This document shows, one piece after another, positions 51,878-60,722 of a stretch of DNA of 64,000 nt. Position 1 is the stretch's first letter, and every line of letters begins with the position of its first letter. Under the pieces are notes generated by a model, which was not told the DNA's origin, did not search any database, and saw only the letters and a list, made by a program, of their open reading frames with translations. Source of the stretch: Flavobacteriales bacterium (GTDB taxonomy: Bacteria > Bacteroidota > Bacteroidia > Flavobacteriales_F > PHOS-HE28); contig JADJAA010000001.1 of NCBI GenBank assembly GCA_016704485.1, forward strand, positions 1,550,001-1,614,000, written 5' to 3'. Both the position numbers and the translations under genes were made by a program.

Positions 51878-52645
51878 ATGAAGACCTCCAGCATCCTTAT
51901 TCTCTGTACATTCCTACTCAGCACCTCCTGTCGGAAGGATATCGCGATCGAAGATGATCCGGGGATCGATCCATCGCCGATGACAAGTATTGCCAACATC
52001 GGTGATACGATCGAATTCGGGCTGGTGGACAATATGCTGATCGATAGCGATTCGATCGTGCTTCAGCCTGGCATAAACCAGTCGCTTACGCATAACATGG
52101 ATGTGGATGCGGATGGGGTCACGGACTTTCAGATCTTTATGCAAACCTCTGTTTCCTTGGGTGCCGGTTTCCAGGCTTATTCGTTTATGCGGAGCGTGCA
52201 TCCGAATGCCACAGTGCGCGGTCTGCTGCGGCCCGATACGACGTTCGTTCATGATGATACGGTAAGTGTCGATAACATCATCCACCGGGTCTACTCGTGC
52301 AGACGGGTGGGACCATTGGATCCGATCAGTTCCATCGTGCCGGACGTTACGAAGATCCTTCCGTTCCAAAGTGGTGACGAGCTCACCGTAATGGATGCGT
52401 TCTACGCGGATACGATCGCTTTGCGTCGCACGAACTATTCATCGCCCGTTCCGAACTATGAACCACCTTACCAAATACAGACTACAGGCGATAGTGATTG
52501 CTTCCTGCTTCCACTTGGCGAGGTGGTGTACATCGGCTTCGCGATGATGGATGGAAGCGGCAGTGAACGCTTGGGCTGGTGGAAGCTGAACCATGTTACC
52601 GCTTCCAGGATCGTGATCTACGAACAGGCGATACAAGCGCCGTAG
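51878..52645 (+). CDS. lipoprotein of unknown function, paralogue A
   Basis: 255 residues from ATG 51878 (MKTSSILILCTFLLSTSCRKD), a typical lipoprotein signal with lipobox LSTSC. The mature part is mostly beta (TIEFGLVDNMLIDSDSIVL, DMQGRT-free), with a calcium-like VDADGVTDFQIF stretch and a Trp-rich end (ERLGWWKLNHVTASRIVIY). It is about 70% identical by eye to the next gene, so the two arose by tandem duplication. A TATATTTA box 22 bases after a TTG lies just upstream, similar to the Bacteroidota promoter. Function unknown. Confidence 0.78.
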   Translation: MKTSSILILCTFLLSTSCRKDIAIEDDPGIDPSPMTSIANIGDTIEFGLVDNMLIDSDSIVLQPGINQSLTHNMDVDADGVTDFQIFMQTSVSLGAGFQAYSFMRSVHPNATVRGLLRPDTTFVHDDTVSVDNIIHRVYSCRRVGPLDPISSIVPDVTKILPFQSGDELTVMDAFYADTIALRRTNYSSPVPNYEPPYQIQTTGDSDCFLLPLGEVVYIGFAMMDGSGSERLGWWKLNHVTASRIVIYEQAIQAP

Positions 52646-52836
52646 GGTAGTGTGAACACGATCGTGTGTGCGTACATCGAAACGTTGGGTATCAGCGGCA
52701 CCGATGAATATGTCGCAGGGTCCTGAAGGGGAGAGCCGACGAAGGTTTGGTGCGACGGCGAAGGTTGAATTGATCGTGTAGTTCAACAACGCATTCACAA
52801 TGCATCAGTGCATACATTTACATATTCTCCCATGCC
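52646..52836 (+). other. spacer of the duplicated lipoprotein unit
   Basis: Contains TCGCAGGGTCCTGAAGGGGA at 52713, repeated with one mismatch after the second copy (53757). The start sites of both copies are also preceded by a shared TTTACATAT string, so the duplication included flanking DNA. Confidence 0.5.
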
Positions 52837-53601
52837 ATGAAGAACTCCAGCATTCTAATTTTCTGTGCGATCATTCTCAGCACTTCATGCCGAAAGGAAC
52901 ATGGAATTGAGGATCCTGCGGGTAGCGGTCCCTCGCCGGTGCAGACAACGATCAACGTGGGTGATACGATCACCTTCGGGTTGGTGGACAATATGCTGAT
53001 CAACGGAGATTCCGTCGTTCTGGAACCGATGATCAACCAATCGGTCACGCATGACATGGACGTGGATGCGGATGGGATCACGGACTTTCAGATCTTTCTG
53101 CAAACGAACTTTTCCATGGGTGGCGGTTTCCAGGCCTATTCCGTCCTGACGAGCCAACATGCGAATGCTACCCTGCGCAGTTTTCAACGTTCTGATACGT
53201 CATTCGTTCATGACGATACGGTCAGTGTATCCATGATCCACCGTGTCTATTCCTGTCGGCGCTTGGCACTGGTTGATCAGATCAGCTCCATAGTACCGAA
53301 CGTTACGAAGATCCTGTGGTTCCACACTGACTACATGCTCACCAGTGAGGATGCATTCTACGCGGATGCAATACAATTAAGGCGCACCAATTCAGGAGTA
53401 TCAACTCCGAACTATGAACCTCCTTATCAGATCGTGTCGGAAACAATTAATGATTGCTTCCTGTTACCACTTGGTGAGGTGCTGTATATAGGCTTCGCGA
53501 TGGTGGATGGTAACGGCAGTGAGCGCTTGGGCTGGTGGAAGCTGAACCATGTGACTGCTTCCAGGATCGTCATCTACGAACAGGCGATACAAGTACCTTA
53601 G
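52837..53601 (+). CDS. lipoprotein of unknown function, paralogue B
   Basis: 254 residues, MKNSSILIFCAIILSTSCRKE, lipobox LSTSC. It has the same order of segments as paralogue A: VGDTITFGLVDNMLINGDS, MDVDADGITDFQIFLQT, DDTVSVSMIHRVYSCRRL, LLPLGEVLYIGFAMVDGNG and WWKLNHVTASRIVIYEQAIQ. Divergence is spread over the whole length, which points to an old duplication with both copies kept under selection. Probably anchored in the outer or inner membrane. Confidence 0.78.
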   Translation: MKNSSILIFCAIILSTSCRKEHGIEDPAGSGPSPVQTTINVGDTITFGLVDNMLINGDSVVLEPMINQSVTHDMDVDADGITDFQIFLQTNFSMGGGFQAYSVLTSQHANATLRSFQRSDTSFVHDDTVSVSMIHRVYSCRRLALVDQISSIVPNVTKILWFHTDYMLTSEDAFYADAIQLRRTNSGVSTPNYEPPYQIVSETINDCFLLPLGEVLYIGFAMVDGNGSERLGWWKLNHVTASRIVIYEQAIQVP

Positions 53602-53756
53602 ATAGGGAGTTGGAGGTCAGTTCGCGTGCGACCTCAAACCGCTGCTTCAAGCTTTTGCTGGGTATCTCAAAGAGGACCCCGCAGTTGCTGTTCATTGCGC
53701 CAATGAGAAACTGGGTCGCTGCCGGAAGGAAGAAGCCCAGGCAAAGGTTTGATGAG

Positions 53757-53778
53757 TCGCAGGGTCCTGAAGCGGAGA
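53757..53778 (+). repeat. downstream repeat of the lipoprotein unit, copy 2
   Basis: TCGCAGGGTCCTGAAGCGGA, matching 52713-52732 but for one base; a GCGAAGGT- or CGAAGGT-type tail follows in both places. Non-coding. Confidence 0.55.
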
Positions 53779-53842
53779 CCAGGCGAAGGTATGAGATCCG
53801 GTGAAGGTTTGATGCGAACGTGACGATCCAGCGATAGCAGAT

Positions 53843-54076
53843 TCACCCCTTTTTCGGTGGGAAGGGCTTGATCCGCTCCGATATGTATTCGGAGGTCTCT
53901 TCCAAGTTGCCGGGTTGTTCGCCGGTGCCGGAATCCACTCGTCCTAATTCCACTTCATCGTCATCCATTTTCATGCTCGCCATGTAGTAGCCGCCGGGCC
54001 CTTTTACGTGGTGGAATCCTGGTACACCTTCCGCAGCAACGTTCGGATTAACGGGTGTGTGCTTCTGCTTTTTCAT
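53843..54076 (-). CDS. small hydrophilic hypothetical protein
   Basis: 77 residues, MKKQKHTPVNPNVAAEGVPG onward. Lysine- and glycine-rich start, then an acidic middle (MKMDDDEVELGRVDS) and ISERIKPFPPKKG at the end. No signal peptide. Its composition is like that of small stress-associated proteins, and it sits near the CsbD gene on the same strand. Function unknown. Confidence 0.6.
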   Translation of the reverse strand: MKKQKHTPVNPNVAAEGVPGFHHVKGPGGYYMASMKMDDDEVELGRVDSGTGEQPGNLEETSEYISERIKPFPPKKG

Positions 54077-54259
54077 GGTGATGGTGGTTGGTATTATTTA
54101 CACGGCATATTCAAAGGTACTACTCGCGTGCCATGTTCTTGTGCATAGCTACTGCAAGATCTGTTCCTTTCATTGATTGATCGCTTCTTGACGATCCATT
54201 CCTGTTTTAGTTTTTATTTTGTTCGTTGTGTTTCGCGGGATCATGATGGTGTTGAATGA

Positions 54260-54293
54260 GAATAGGCGGTCTGCTCCCGCAGACCGCCTATTC
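54260..54293 (-). terminator. 15-bp perfect hairpin behind the CsbD gene
   Basis: GAATAGGCGGTCTGC pairs completely with its complement over a TCCC loop. It lies 56 bp past the CsbD stop. A second 8-bp hairpin (CTTGCTAC / GTAGCAAG) is at 54300-54322. No long U-run, so the terminator role is probable rather than certain. Confidence 0.6.
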
Positions 54294-54348
54294 CTATTTC
54301 TTGCTACTTGCTTTGTAGCAAGTTCATGTACTGAGGTGATCGGCACGA

Positions 54349-54576
54349 TCAGTGCGCCTGTTTTTCTTTGTTGAATGCAGACCGCATATCTTCTACGATA
54401 TCGCGCACTTGATCTTTGGTCTTGCCCAACTTCTGCTGCATCTTACCATATAGCTCATCCTCTTTTCCTTCAGCGTAGGTCAGATCATCATCGGTCAACT
54501 CGCCGTACTTCTGCTTTAGTTTACCTTTCAGTTCGTTCCAGTTGCCTTTCAACTTGTCTTCGGTTGGTGTGCTCAT
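54349..54576 (-). CDS. CsbD-family stress protein
   Basis: 75 residues with the CsbD signature: TEDKLKGNWNELKGKLKQKY followed by GELTDDDLTYAEGKEDEL and a C-terminal helix (KTKDQVRDIVEDM). In Bacillus the founding member is under sigma-B general stress control; the molecular role of the family is unclear. Small, helical and hydrophilic, cytoplasmic. Confidence 0.93.
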   Translation of the reverse strand: MSTPTEDKLKGNWNELKGKLKQKYGELTDDDLTYAEGKEDELYGKMQQKLGKTKDQVRDIVEDMRSAFNKEKQAH

Positions 54577-54905
54577 CTTTATTGGGGTTTTAGTTAATGA
54601 TTCGTGTTAACACTTTAATGGGTGCACGTGCCATGCCATGGAGTTCGTAAGGGTGGTCATGCCCACTGTACGCGGGGCTTACGAGGCATTCGGCACCTTG
54701 CTCTGGCGTTCCTGAATTGTGGAACCAAGCCACACGTTGGGGTGTAGGTTCCACATGATGCGTTCATTCCGGCACGGACCTCGTGATCTTCTTGTTCGTG
54801 CTACACGCTTACGTAGATAGGGTGTGTATGCCGCCGACGCCTATTCGTAAAGGATCGGTACGCGAATGGTAATGAACCCAGCGAACCCTTAAAAACACCA
54901 ACCAA
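54577..54905. other. 329-bp gap with a 9-bp dyad
   Basis: Divergent promoter region of the CsbD and coiled-coil lipoprotein genes. TGTGGAACC at 54718-54726 is repeated inverted at 54747-54755. Nothing else recognised. Confidence 0.5.
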
Positions 54906-55397
54906 ATGAAAATGTTGAAGAGCAATTTGATAATGGCCTCGCTAGTAGCCGGGTCTTTTCTTGTAGTGAGCTGCAACAACACGCCAGCAGAGCAGCGCGA
55001 CGAGATGAATGATAAAGTGGAAAAGATCGAGGACAAAGCGATCGACGCGACGACCGCACGGGATTGGCAAGCCGAACGCACGGAGATCATGAACGACCTA
55101 CGCGACCTGCGCACGAAGGTTGACAACAAGCTCGCGGAGGTGAATGAGGACCTTGCGAATACGGATATCAAGCCAAGTGTGAAAGCGGACAAGGAGGCAA
55201 TGAAAGCTGAATTGACCAAGGAGCTGAACATGTTGGACGAGAAGATCGGTAACGTTGAGAATGCGACCGCCGATGCTTGGGATATGACCAAGTCCGATGC
55301 CGAGAACACCTCGAAAGAAGTGAAGTCCTGGTGGGAGACCCAAAAGGAAAAGGTGGATGCGGAGACCGATGCCGACCATGACAAGGACGGACATTAA
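54906..55397 (+). CDS. coiled-coil lipoprotein
   Basis: 163 residues. Lipoprotein signal MKMLKSNLIMASLVAGSFLVVSC with Cys as the first mature residue, then an almost wholly charged helical region (AEQRDEMNDKVEKIEDKAI, LRTKVDNKLAEVNEDL) predicted to form a coiled coil, and an acidic/histidine tail. No enzyme motif. Placed next to the CsbD gene, divergent, which suggests a common stress setting. The IS element is inserted 65 bp behind its stop. Confidence 0.82.
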   Translation: MKMLKSNLIMASLVAGSFLVVSCNNTPAEQRDEMNDKVEKIEDKAIDATTARDWQAERTEIMNDLRDLRTKVDNKLAEVNEDLANTDIKPSVKADKEAMKAELTKELNMLDEKIGNVENATADAWDMTKSDAENTSKEVKSWWETQKEKVDAETDADHDKDGH

Positions 55398-55461
55398 TTC
55401 GAATATGATGTTGAGGTGAAAGTTGACATCATCACTCCCGTTGAACGTTCGGGAGAAGATC

Positions 55462-57267
55462 AGAAGGGGCTGTCTCGAAAGGGATGGCCCCTTCTTGTTT
55501 TGATGGGGATTGGATGTGGTGCTGATTCAGAGACCTACCAGATCGGGATTATTTGCGGCCTTGCCCGTGTAAAGGACAGGACCGAACCCAAGGCACTTTT
55601 TAGACGTTCCTCAGCCCTTTTTTGAAGGATCCTGACCAACTTCTTCAGGTTGATCGCAGTTGCAAGTAGTCCGGTTTCCAAGGCGACTTTATCGAGTCCC
55701 CTTAGCATGAACCGGGTGAAGCCTTTGTTCTGCTTGAGGTTACCGAAGGCCGATTCCACTTCCACCGGTCTAGCGCTTCGGTGCATTAGACCTTCTTCGC
55801 TGGTGAGCTTTTCTCGGGCTTGGGCTTTAAGTTCGTTAAGCCGATGGTTCACTTCGATGATCCGGTTACCCTTGGCCTTGTGGCAAACACCATTCATGGG
55901 GCATGTGGCGCAGTTGCTTGCTTGGTAGCGCGATACGGTTTGCACATACCCGGCCTTTGTTGTTGAGCGCTGGTCACCGATATGCCGCATGGGCTGGCCT
56001 ATGGGGCAGGTATACTCGTTCCTTGCAGCGTTGTAGTGGAGTCTGTTTTGTACAAAGGGGTGTTTTTCCCAGTAGCTCTTTTGTTGTTCACGGTGGAAGT
56101 AGTTGTACTTCACAAAAGCCTCCACGCCCTCGCCTTCCAAGTATTCGTAATTCTGCTCCGAGCCATAGCTCCGCCATGCGGCGGACCACAGCCGCTTGGG
56201 GCAGTTTGCCCAACTGGGCTTGTAGTTCCTTGTAGTGGGGATCAGTGTCTTGGTGTCGGTGGTGTCCTGATGTAGGCTGTAGTGTATGATGAACTGGTTC
56301 TGGGTGCTCCATTGCACGTTGTAGCCGGCCTTGAGTTGTCCGTTGCCCATGTGGTCGTCCTTCATGCGCATGAAGGTGGCTCCGCGATCGGTCTTCGAGT
56401 AGCTACCGCGCTCGCCCAAGATGGACTCTTGCATCTTGTACTTGCGCACGTTGTCCGGCCAGTTCCTCTTGGCGTAAGAGAGCTTTTGCTTGGTCTTCGG
56501 ATCGATCTTCTTGTCCTTGAGCGCGGCGTTGATCGCATCAATGGTCTGGGCCACTTTCTTCGGGTCGAGTTCTTCCATCTCACCGGGGTCATCGCCCTGT
56601 AGTTCTTCAGCGGCTACTCCTTGGGTGTAGTTCCAGAGCTCCTCCAACTGGGCTTTCATTTTCTTCTTGTTGGTGGCAATGCTCTTGGCCCAAACGAAGG
56701 TGTACTTATTGGCATTGGCCTCGATCTTGGTGCCATCGGTGTACACTGCTTTGAGATCCACATGACCCGCTTCCATCAACAACAGAACCACTTGGCTGAA
56801 CACTTCTTTGATGTGGTTCTTGAGCCGCTGGGCACGGAACCGATTGACCGTGTGGTGATCCGGACGCTTCATCCCGGCAAGCCACATGAAATGGATGTTC
56901 TCCTGGATCGCTGCCTCGATCTTACGCGAGGAGTAGATGTTGTTCAGGTAAGCATAGACCAATACCTTGAGCAACATACGCGGGTGGTAACTAGAGGTGC
57001 CGCCACCCTTGTACGTGTCGGCCAGCGAACCGATGTCGATCTGGTCGATAACCGAACCAACTACACGTACGGCATGTGTCTTTGAGATGAGTTCTTCCAA
57101 CGATGGTGGCAAGAGCATCGCTTGACTCGGGTCGTAGTCCTTGAACACGACTTTTCTTTGTGAAGCCATGCCCGAAGGTCGATCACCCAAAACGAGTTGT
57201 CAAGATCAACTTCCAACGGCTTTTCAACAAAATGAAAAGGGCTGCCTCTTTTGAGACAGCCCCTTCT
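55462..57267 (-). mobile_element. IS1182-like insertion sequence
   Basis: About 1.8 kb. The terminal inverted repeats share GAAGGGGCTGTCTC (55463-55476 and complement at 57253-57266), and each end can also fold on itself because a second partly matching GGGGC/GCCCC arm lies 10-15 bp inside. One transposase gene fills the element. I see no clear target-site duplication in the flanks. Confidence 0.85.
55535..57169 (-). CDS. transposase, IS1182 family
   Basis: 544 residues from ATG 57169 (MASQRKVVFKDYDPSQAMLL). N-terminal DNA-binding region with HPRMLLKVLVYAYLNNIYSS and RPDHHTVNRFRAQRL; DDE catalytic core beginning at VDLKAVYTDGTKIEANANKY; a cysteine cluster CATCPMNGVCHKAKG near 430-445 and the C-terminal SAFGNLKQNKGFTRFMLRG segment. 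All are typical of IS1182/IS1380-like DDE transposases. The gene is intact and full length, so the element may be active. Confidence 0.92.
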   Translation of the reverse strand: MASQRKVVFKDYDPSQAMLLPPSLEELISKTHAVRVVGSVIDQIDIGSLADTYKGGGTSSYHPRMLLKVLVYAYLNNIYSSRKIEAAIQENIHFMWLAGMKRPDHHTVNRFRAQRLKNHIKEVFSQVVLLLMEAGHVDLKAVYTDGTKIEANANKYTFVWAKSIATNKKKMKAQLEELWNYTQGVAAEELQGDDPGEMEELDPKKVAQTIDAINAALKDKKIDPKTKQKLSYAKRNWPDNVRKYKMQESILGERGSYSKTDRGATFMRMKDDHMGNGQLKAGYNVQWSTQNQFIIHYSLHQDTTDTKTLIPTTRNYKPSWANCPKRLWSAAWRSYGSEQNYEYLEGEGVEAFVKYNYFHREQQKSYWEKHPFVQNRLHYNAARNEYTCPIGQPMRHIGDQRSTTKAGYVQTVSRYQASNCATCPMNGVCHKAKGNRIIEVNHRLNELKAQAREKLTSEEGLMHRSARPVEVESAFGNLKQNKGFTRFMLRGLDKVALETGLLATAINLKKLVRILQKRAEERLKSALGSVLSFTRARPQIIPIW

Positions 57268-57392
57268 TTTTGGTTGAAGGTGTTGCCGGTGTTGCGCATG
57301 ATCGGGGAATTCTCGCACAGGGTATTTTTAAGGAAGTGCCTATGCATGCGGCTTCCACCCTTCGGCATGAACTATGTTCCAGTATAGGCATC

Positions 57393-57533
57393 ATGGAAAA
57401 GCCATCAATGAAACCCCAAGAACGTGGTGATCGAACGGTTCCGAAGAAAGAGCACACGCCACCAATTAAACCCAGAAAGCAGCCGCGCGCACCACGACCG
57501 GACCGCGGCGTTGCACCCGGAATTACAGGGTGA
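57393..57533 (+). CDS. 46-residue basic, proline-rich peptide
   Basis: MEKPSMKPQERGDRTVPKKE onward, very rich in Lys, Arg and Pro, ending in GVAPGITG. It ends 44 bp before the PfpI gene on the same strand. Composition suggests a disordered, perhaps nucleic-acid-binding peptide. It may also be chance; no homologue recognised. Confidence 0.4.
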   Translation: MEKPSMKPQERGDRTVPKKEHTPPIKPRKQPRAPRPDRGVAPGITG

Positions 57534-57577
57534 CGTGAACACGATCAACATACACGAACAGTTAAAGAACACATACA

Positions 57578-58141
57578 ATGAACAACGAATTGAAAGGAAA
57601 GAAAGTAGCCATACTGGCAACGAACGGATTTGAGGACAGTGAACTACGCAGCCCAAAGGAAGCATTGGAAAAAGCCGGTGCAACCACCCACATCGTATCA
57701 CTGGAAAGTGGTTCCATCAAAGGATGGAAAGATGGTGATTGGCACGGGTCGATCGAAGTGGATACGACCGTGAAAGAGACGACGAGCGATGCGTACGATG
57801 CCCTGGTTCTTCCCGGCGGAGTGATAAACCCGGACCTATTGCGCGCCAACGCCGATGCCGTGAACTTCGTGAAGGCATTCTTCAAACAGAAAAAGCCCGT
57901 GGCCGCAATTTGTCATGGTCCGTGGATGCTTGCAGAAGCAGGCGTACTGGAAGGTAGAGGCATAACCAGTTACAAGAGCATAAAAACCGATATGGTAAAT
58001 GCCGGCGCGATCTGGGTGGATGATGAAGTAGTGGTGGATGAAGGTCTTGTGACCAGCCGCTCGCCCAAGGATCTCCCTGCATTCAATGCCAGATTGGTAG
58101 AAGAAGTTGCAGAAGGCAAGCACGCGAAACAAACGGCGTAG
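57578..58141 (+). CDS. PfpI/DJ-1 family protein (type 1 glutamine amidotransferase-like)
   Basis: 187 residues. The nucleophile elbow is AICHGPWML with C112-H113, and E19 (NGFED) is the conserved acidic residue paired with it. The ALVLPGGVINPDLL segment is typical. Family members act as glyoxalases/deglycases or peptidases and are often stress-induced. Monocistronic or with the peptide upstream; a strong terminator follows. Confidence 0.93.
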   Translation: MNNELKGKKVAILATNGFEDSELRSPKEALEKAGATTHIVSLESGSIKGWKDGDWHGSIEVDTTVKETTSDAYDALVLPGGVINPDLLRANADAVNFVKAFFKQKKPVAAICHGPWMLAEAGVLEGRGITSYKSIKTDMVNAGAIWVDDEVVVDEGLVTSRSPKDLPAFNARLVEEVAEGKHAKQTA

Positions 58142-58161
58142 TGCTGGGATATTAAAAAGAT

Positions 58162-58195
58162 AAAGGCGCCATTCGGATCCGGGTGGCGCCTTTTT
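58162..58195 (+). terminator. rho-independent terminator of the PfpI gene
   Basis: AAAGGCGCC, 14-base loop, GGCGCCTTT, then further T. It starts 20 bp after the stop codon. Confidence 0.85.
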
Positions 58196-58371
58196 GTGAT
58201 CTCGTAATGGAGTGATTTCCGCGTAAATCGTATGGCTAACACTGTTCTAGTTGAGCGCGTGTTGAAAACGGGTAAAGCAAGAAGCACAATGGGGAACATT
58301 TGCCGCGTTGATAGAGCATCCGAACAGGGCATACTAAGAAATATGCGGGGCATAGCATTTGCTTGAGTACC

Positions 58372-58992
58372 ATGAATAAAATTCCTCACATGCGCTATTC
58401 CATTAAACTTCTCGCTTTTGCTTCGTTTCTCATGGGTACTTCCGCCGCTGCACAGAATTGGGGCATCGGTTTCCGGCTAGGCGATCCGAGCGGATTGACC
58501 TTGAAACACTACTGGAACAACAAAGCCCTTGAAGTGAGCGTCGGACGCGCCCAGTTCTTTACAGGGAACAGTTTCTACAACAGGCAATATCAGCGGTGGT
58601 ATGATCGCCGTGGCTATAACTACGATAAGCACGAGTTCCTGGGGTACGGTACTTCGGTGCCGATCGGGGTGCAGGTCCATTACCTTATTCAGAACCCTAT
58701 TGGTAATGTAAATGGTCTGAGTTGGTATTTCGGTTTCGGAGGGCAAGCACATGTTGCGAGCTATCGGTTCAGCTACCGCTACAAATTACCGAACGACAAT
58801 GACTGGATCTATGTGAGCGATGAGCGTGTGAGCAGTGTCGACTTGGGAATTGATGCCGTTCTTGGTATAGAATACACCTTCCCGAAAGCGCCGGTATCCC
58901 TCTTTGCGGATGGAACAGTGTACATGGAACTGTTCGATGATCCGTTCGTTTTCTTTTTGCAACCGGGTACTGGGGTGCGGTTCCGGTTCTGA
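58372..58992 (+). CDS. outer-membrane beta-barrel-like protein
   Basis: 206 residues from ATG 58372; the internal ATG at 58390 (MRYSIKLLAFASFLMGTSAA) is also possible and gives the tighter signal peptide. Mature part begins AAQNWGIGFRLGDPSGLTLKHYW, then aromatic-rich alternating strands (LSWYFGFGGQAHVASYRFSY, VSLFADGTVYMELFDD) and ends in F-R-F, as outer-membrane barrels do. Function unknown. Confidence 0.8.
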   Translation: MNKIPHMRYSIKLLAFASFLMGTSAAAQNWGIGFRLGDPSGLTLKHYWNNKALEVSVGRAQFFTGNSFYNRQYQRWYDRRGYNYDKHEFLGYGTSVPIGVQVHYLIQNPIGNVNGLSWYFGFGGQAHVASYRFSYRYKLPNDNDWIYVSDERVSSVDLGIDAVLGIEYTFPKAPVSLFADGTVYMELFDDPFVFFLQPGTGVRFRF

Positions 58993-59062
58993 GGATATGT
59001 GATACTATTGACTACAGCGAAACGTATATCGTGTAAAACGTGAGAATAGTAATTGGTTGGTT

Positions 59063-60547
59063 CTAATGCGCTACGACCAAACGGCCAACAAGCAGCTCCT
59101 TAACGGTTCTCACTATCACTGTATAATTTCCGTTTGAAAGGTCGCTAACATACAGCACGTGTTCACGCGCACCGGACATTATCTGCTCTTGGTGTGACAT
59201 TTTCCCAGTGGCATCGATCACCTCTATGTGAATTGGACCTGCAAGTGGTGGTATTTGTACGCGCACCTGTTGGTCAGCGGGTACCGGGTAGATTAGAAGT
59301 AATTCGTTGTTCAGTTGGTACTCGGCAATTCCGACGGTGCTGCTTAATGTGTCCCATGTCAAGAATAGACGGGGCGGTACAGAACCCGAATACATATCCT
59401 TCGTCCCGAACGCCACGAAACCATCATTGGTCACCAGCATGCTCGTTCCCCGGTCACGGAGCGAGTCGCCATAAACCCGTGACCAAATGGAATCGCCATT
59501 GGCCGCTACAGCAGTAACACAGAGTTGATTCATGTCCGGTGTCACAAAGCTTCCGCTTGTTCCAACGAGCAAGTACGTACCGTCCGACAAGGACAGCGCT
59601 TGTTGAAACCGGGTGGCATACTGGCGATCCCATAAGGTGGCACCAAGTGTATCCGTATGGATCAGTCGACTAGTTGAGTATTCGTTGCTCAGCGTCATCA
59701 ACAGACCATTATCCACCGTAGTTATAATGTCCACGACCGTTCTGATCGAGGAATCGGTTACCGTTACAAAACCCAGCGGAACTCCATCATCGTCCAGCTT
59801 TCCAAGTCTTACGTAGCTGTTATTCTGGCCCACCGTGTCCAACGCTGTGGCCAGTAAATAACGCCCTGCCCGGTGACCCGCACTACCTATGCAGGCCCCA
59901 AAGAAAGGATCGGACTCCTGGATCATAGCCATGTTAATGGTATTACCCTGTGTATCCAACGTGTAATTCTCGAACCACGTCGGTTGAATATAACCGACCA
60001 CGATGTTCGGCTCTTGGGTATCCAGAGCAAGCAGGTGTATTTCCTGATCGTCCGTTTCCCATGCGTCGGCCAATATTCTGGCGCAGGGTAGGTCGTACAC
60101 ATGCCTCCAGAGAATAGTTCCTTGCTGATCGATCTTCATGGCGAAAACTTGGGGCATAGGGATGGTCGAGTACGCAAAACCACAATAGGTCCAATTCATG
60201 CTTGCCGTTCCGGCGATCAGGGTATTCCCATCGAATAGATCAACAACATGTGAAATAGTGTAGGGCACCAACGAATCGATCCGTTGGGTCCACAGGGTAT
60301 CGCCATTGGGCTGTGTTTTCAGTAAGTACGTAGCGAGGGGTGGGTCCTCGAAAGGAATCCCGCTTCCGGTTGTCCAACCACCATGAATACTGGCGCATAG
60401 CAATAAGTTCCCATCGCTGGTACGGTGCATGGTATGCGCATAGACACGTCTTCCCGCGTATGGGTATTGATTACTCCAGTCGACCCATTGCGTGCTGGCT
60501 GAAATGAACAAAAGGCAACCCAGTCCAGCTAATACGATCCGTACCAT
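59063..60547 (-). CDS. secreted repeat protein with T9SS sorting domain
   Basis: 494 residues. Signal peptide (MVRIVLAGLGCLLFISAST), then a beta-propeller-like body of loosely repeated strands (GNLLLCASIHGG, GNTLIAGTASMN, GTYLLVGTSGSFV, DGFVAFGTKDMYSG). The C-terminal 80 residues form a type A sorting domain (LIYPVPADQQVRVQIPP to NYTVIVRTVKELLVGRLVVAH). Similar in build to the delta-60 protein at 4.5 kb. Transported by the type IX system; ligand unknown. Confidence 0.87.
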   Translation of the reverse strand: MVRIVLAGLGCLLFISASTQWVDWSNQYPYAGRRVYAHTMHRTSDGNLLLCASIHGGWTTGSGIPFEDPPLATYLLKTQPNGDTLWTQRIDSLVPYTISHVVDLFDGNTLIAGTASMNWTYCGFAYSTIPMPQVFAMKIDQQGTILWRHVYDLPCARILADAWETDDQEIHLLALDTQEPNIVVGYIQPTWFENYTLDTQGNTINMAMIQESDPFFGACIGSAGHRAGRYLLATALDTVGQNNSYVRLGKLDDDGVPLGFVTVTDSSIRTVVDIITTVDNGLLMTLSNEYSTSRLIHTDTLGATLWDRQYATRFQQALSLSDGTYLLVGTSGSFVTPDMNQLCVTAVAANGDSIWSRVYGDSLRDRGTSMLVTNDGFVAFGTKDMYSGSVPPRLFLTWDTLSSTVGIAEYQLNNELLLIYPVPADQQVRVQIPPLAGPIHIEVIDATGKMSHQEQIMSGAREHVLYVSDLSNGNYTVIVRTVKELLVGRLVVAH

Positions 60548-60722
60548 GTATTGTGTCCTTTACACGAATGTAGTCGCTTTATTGTAGTGCAAGATCACCG
60601 CGGCTATATTAACTCTATGCTAAGATCATGCACCCGGTTATTAAGGCTGGCGGCAACCCACCCCGTTGCAACGATACTCCTTGGTATCATAATCTCCAAA
60701 TAATATCAACAGCAACAATCTC

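Noticed and set aside
54809..55384. 191-codon ORF antisense to the coiled-coil lipoprotein
   Set aside because: Mirror of a repetitive charged sequence; serine/phenylalanine-rich antisense product with no support.
55535..57169. Transposon carrying cargo of the defence island
   Set aside because: The insertion sequence contains only its transposase and lies 9 kb from the nearest defence gene.
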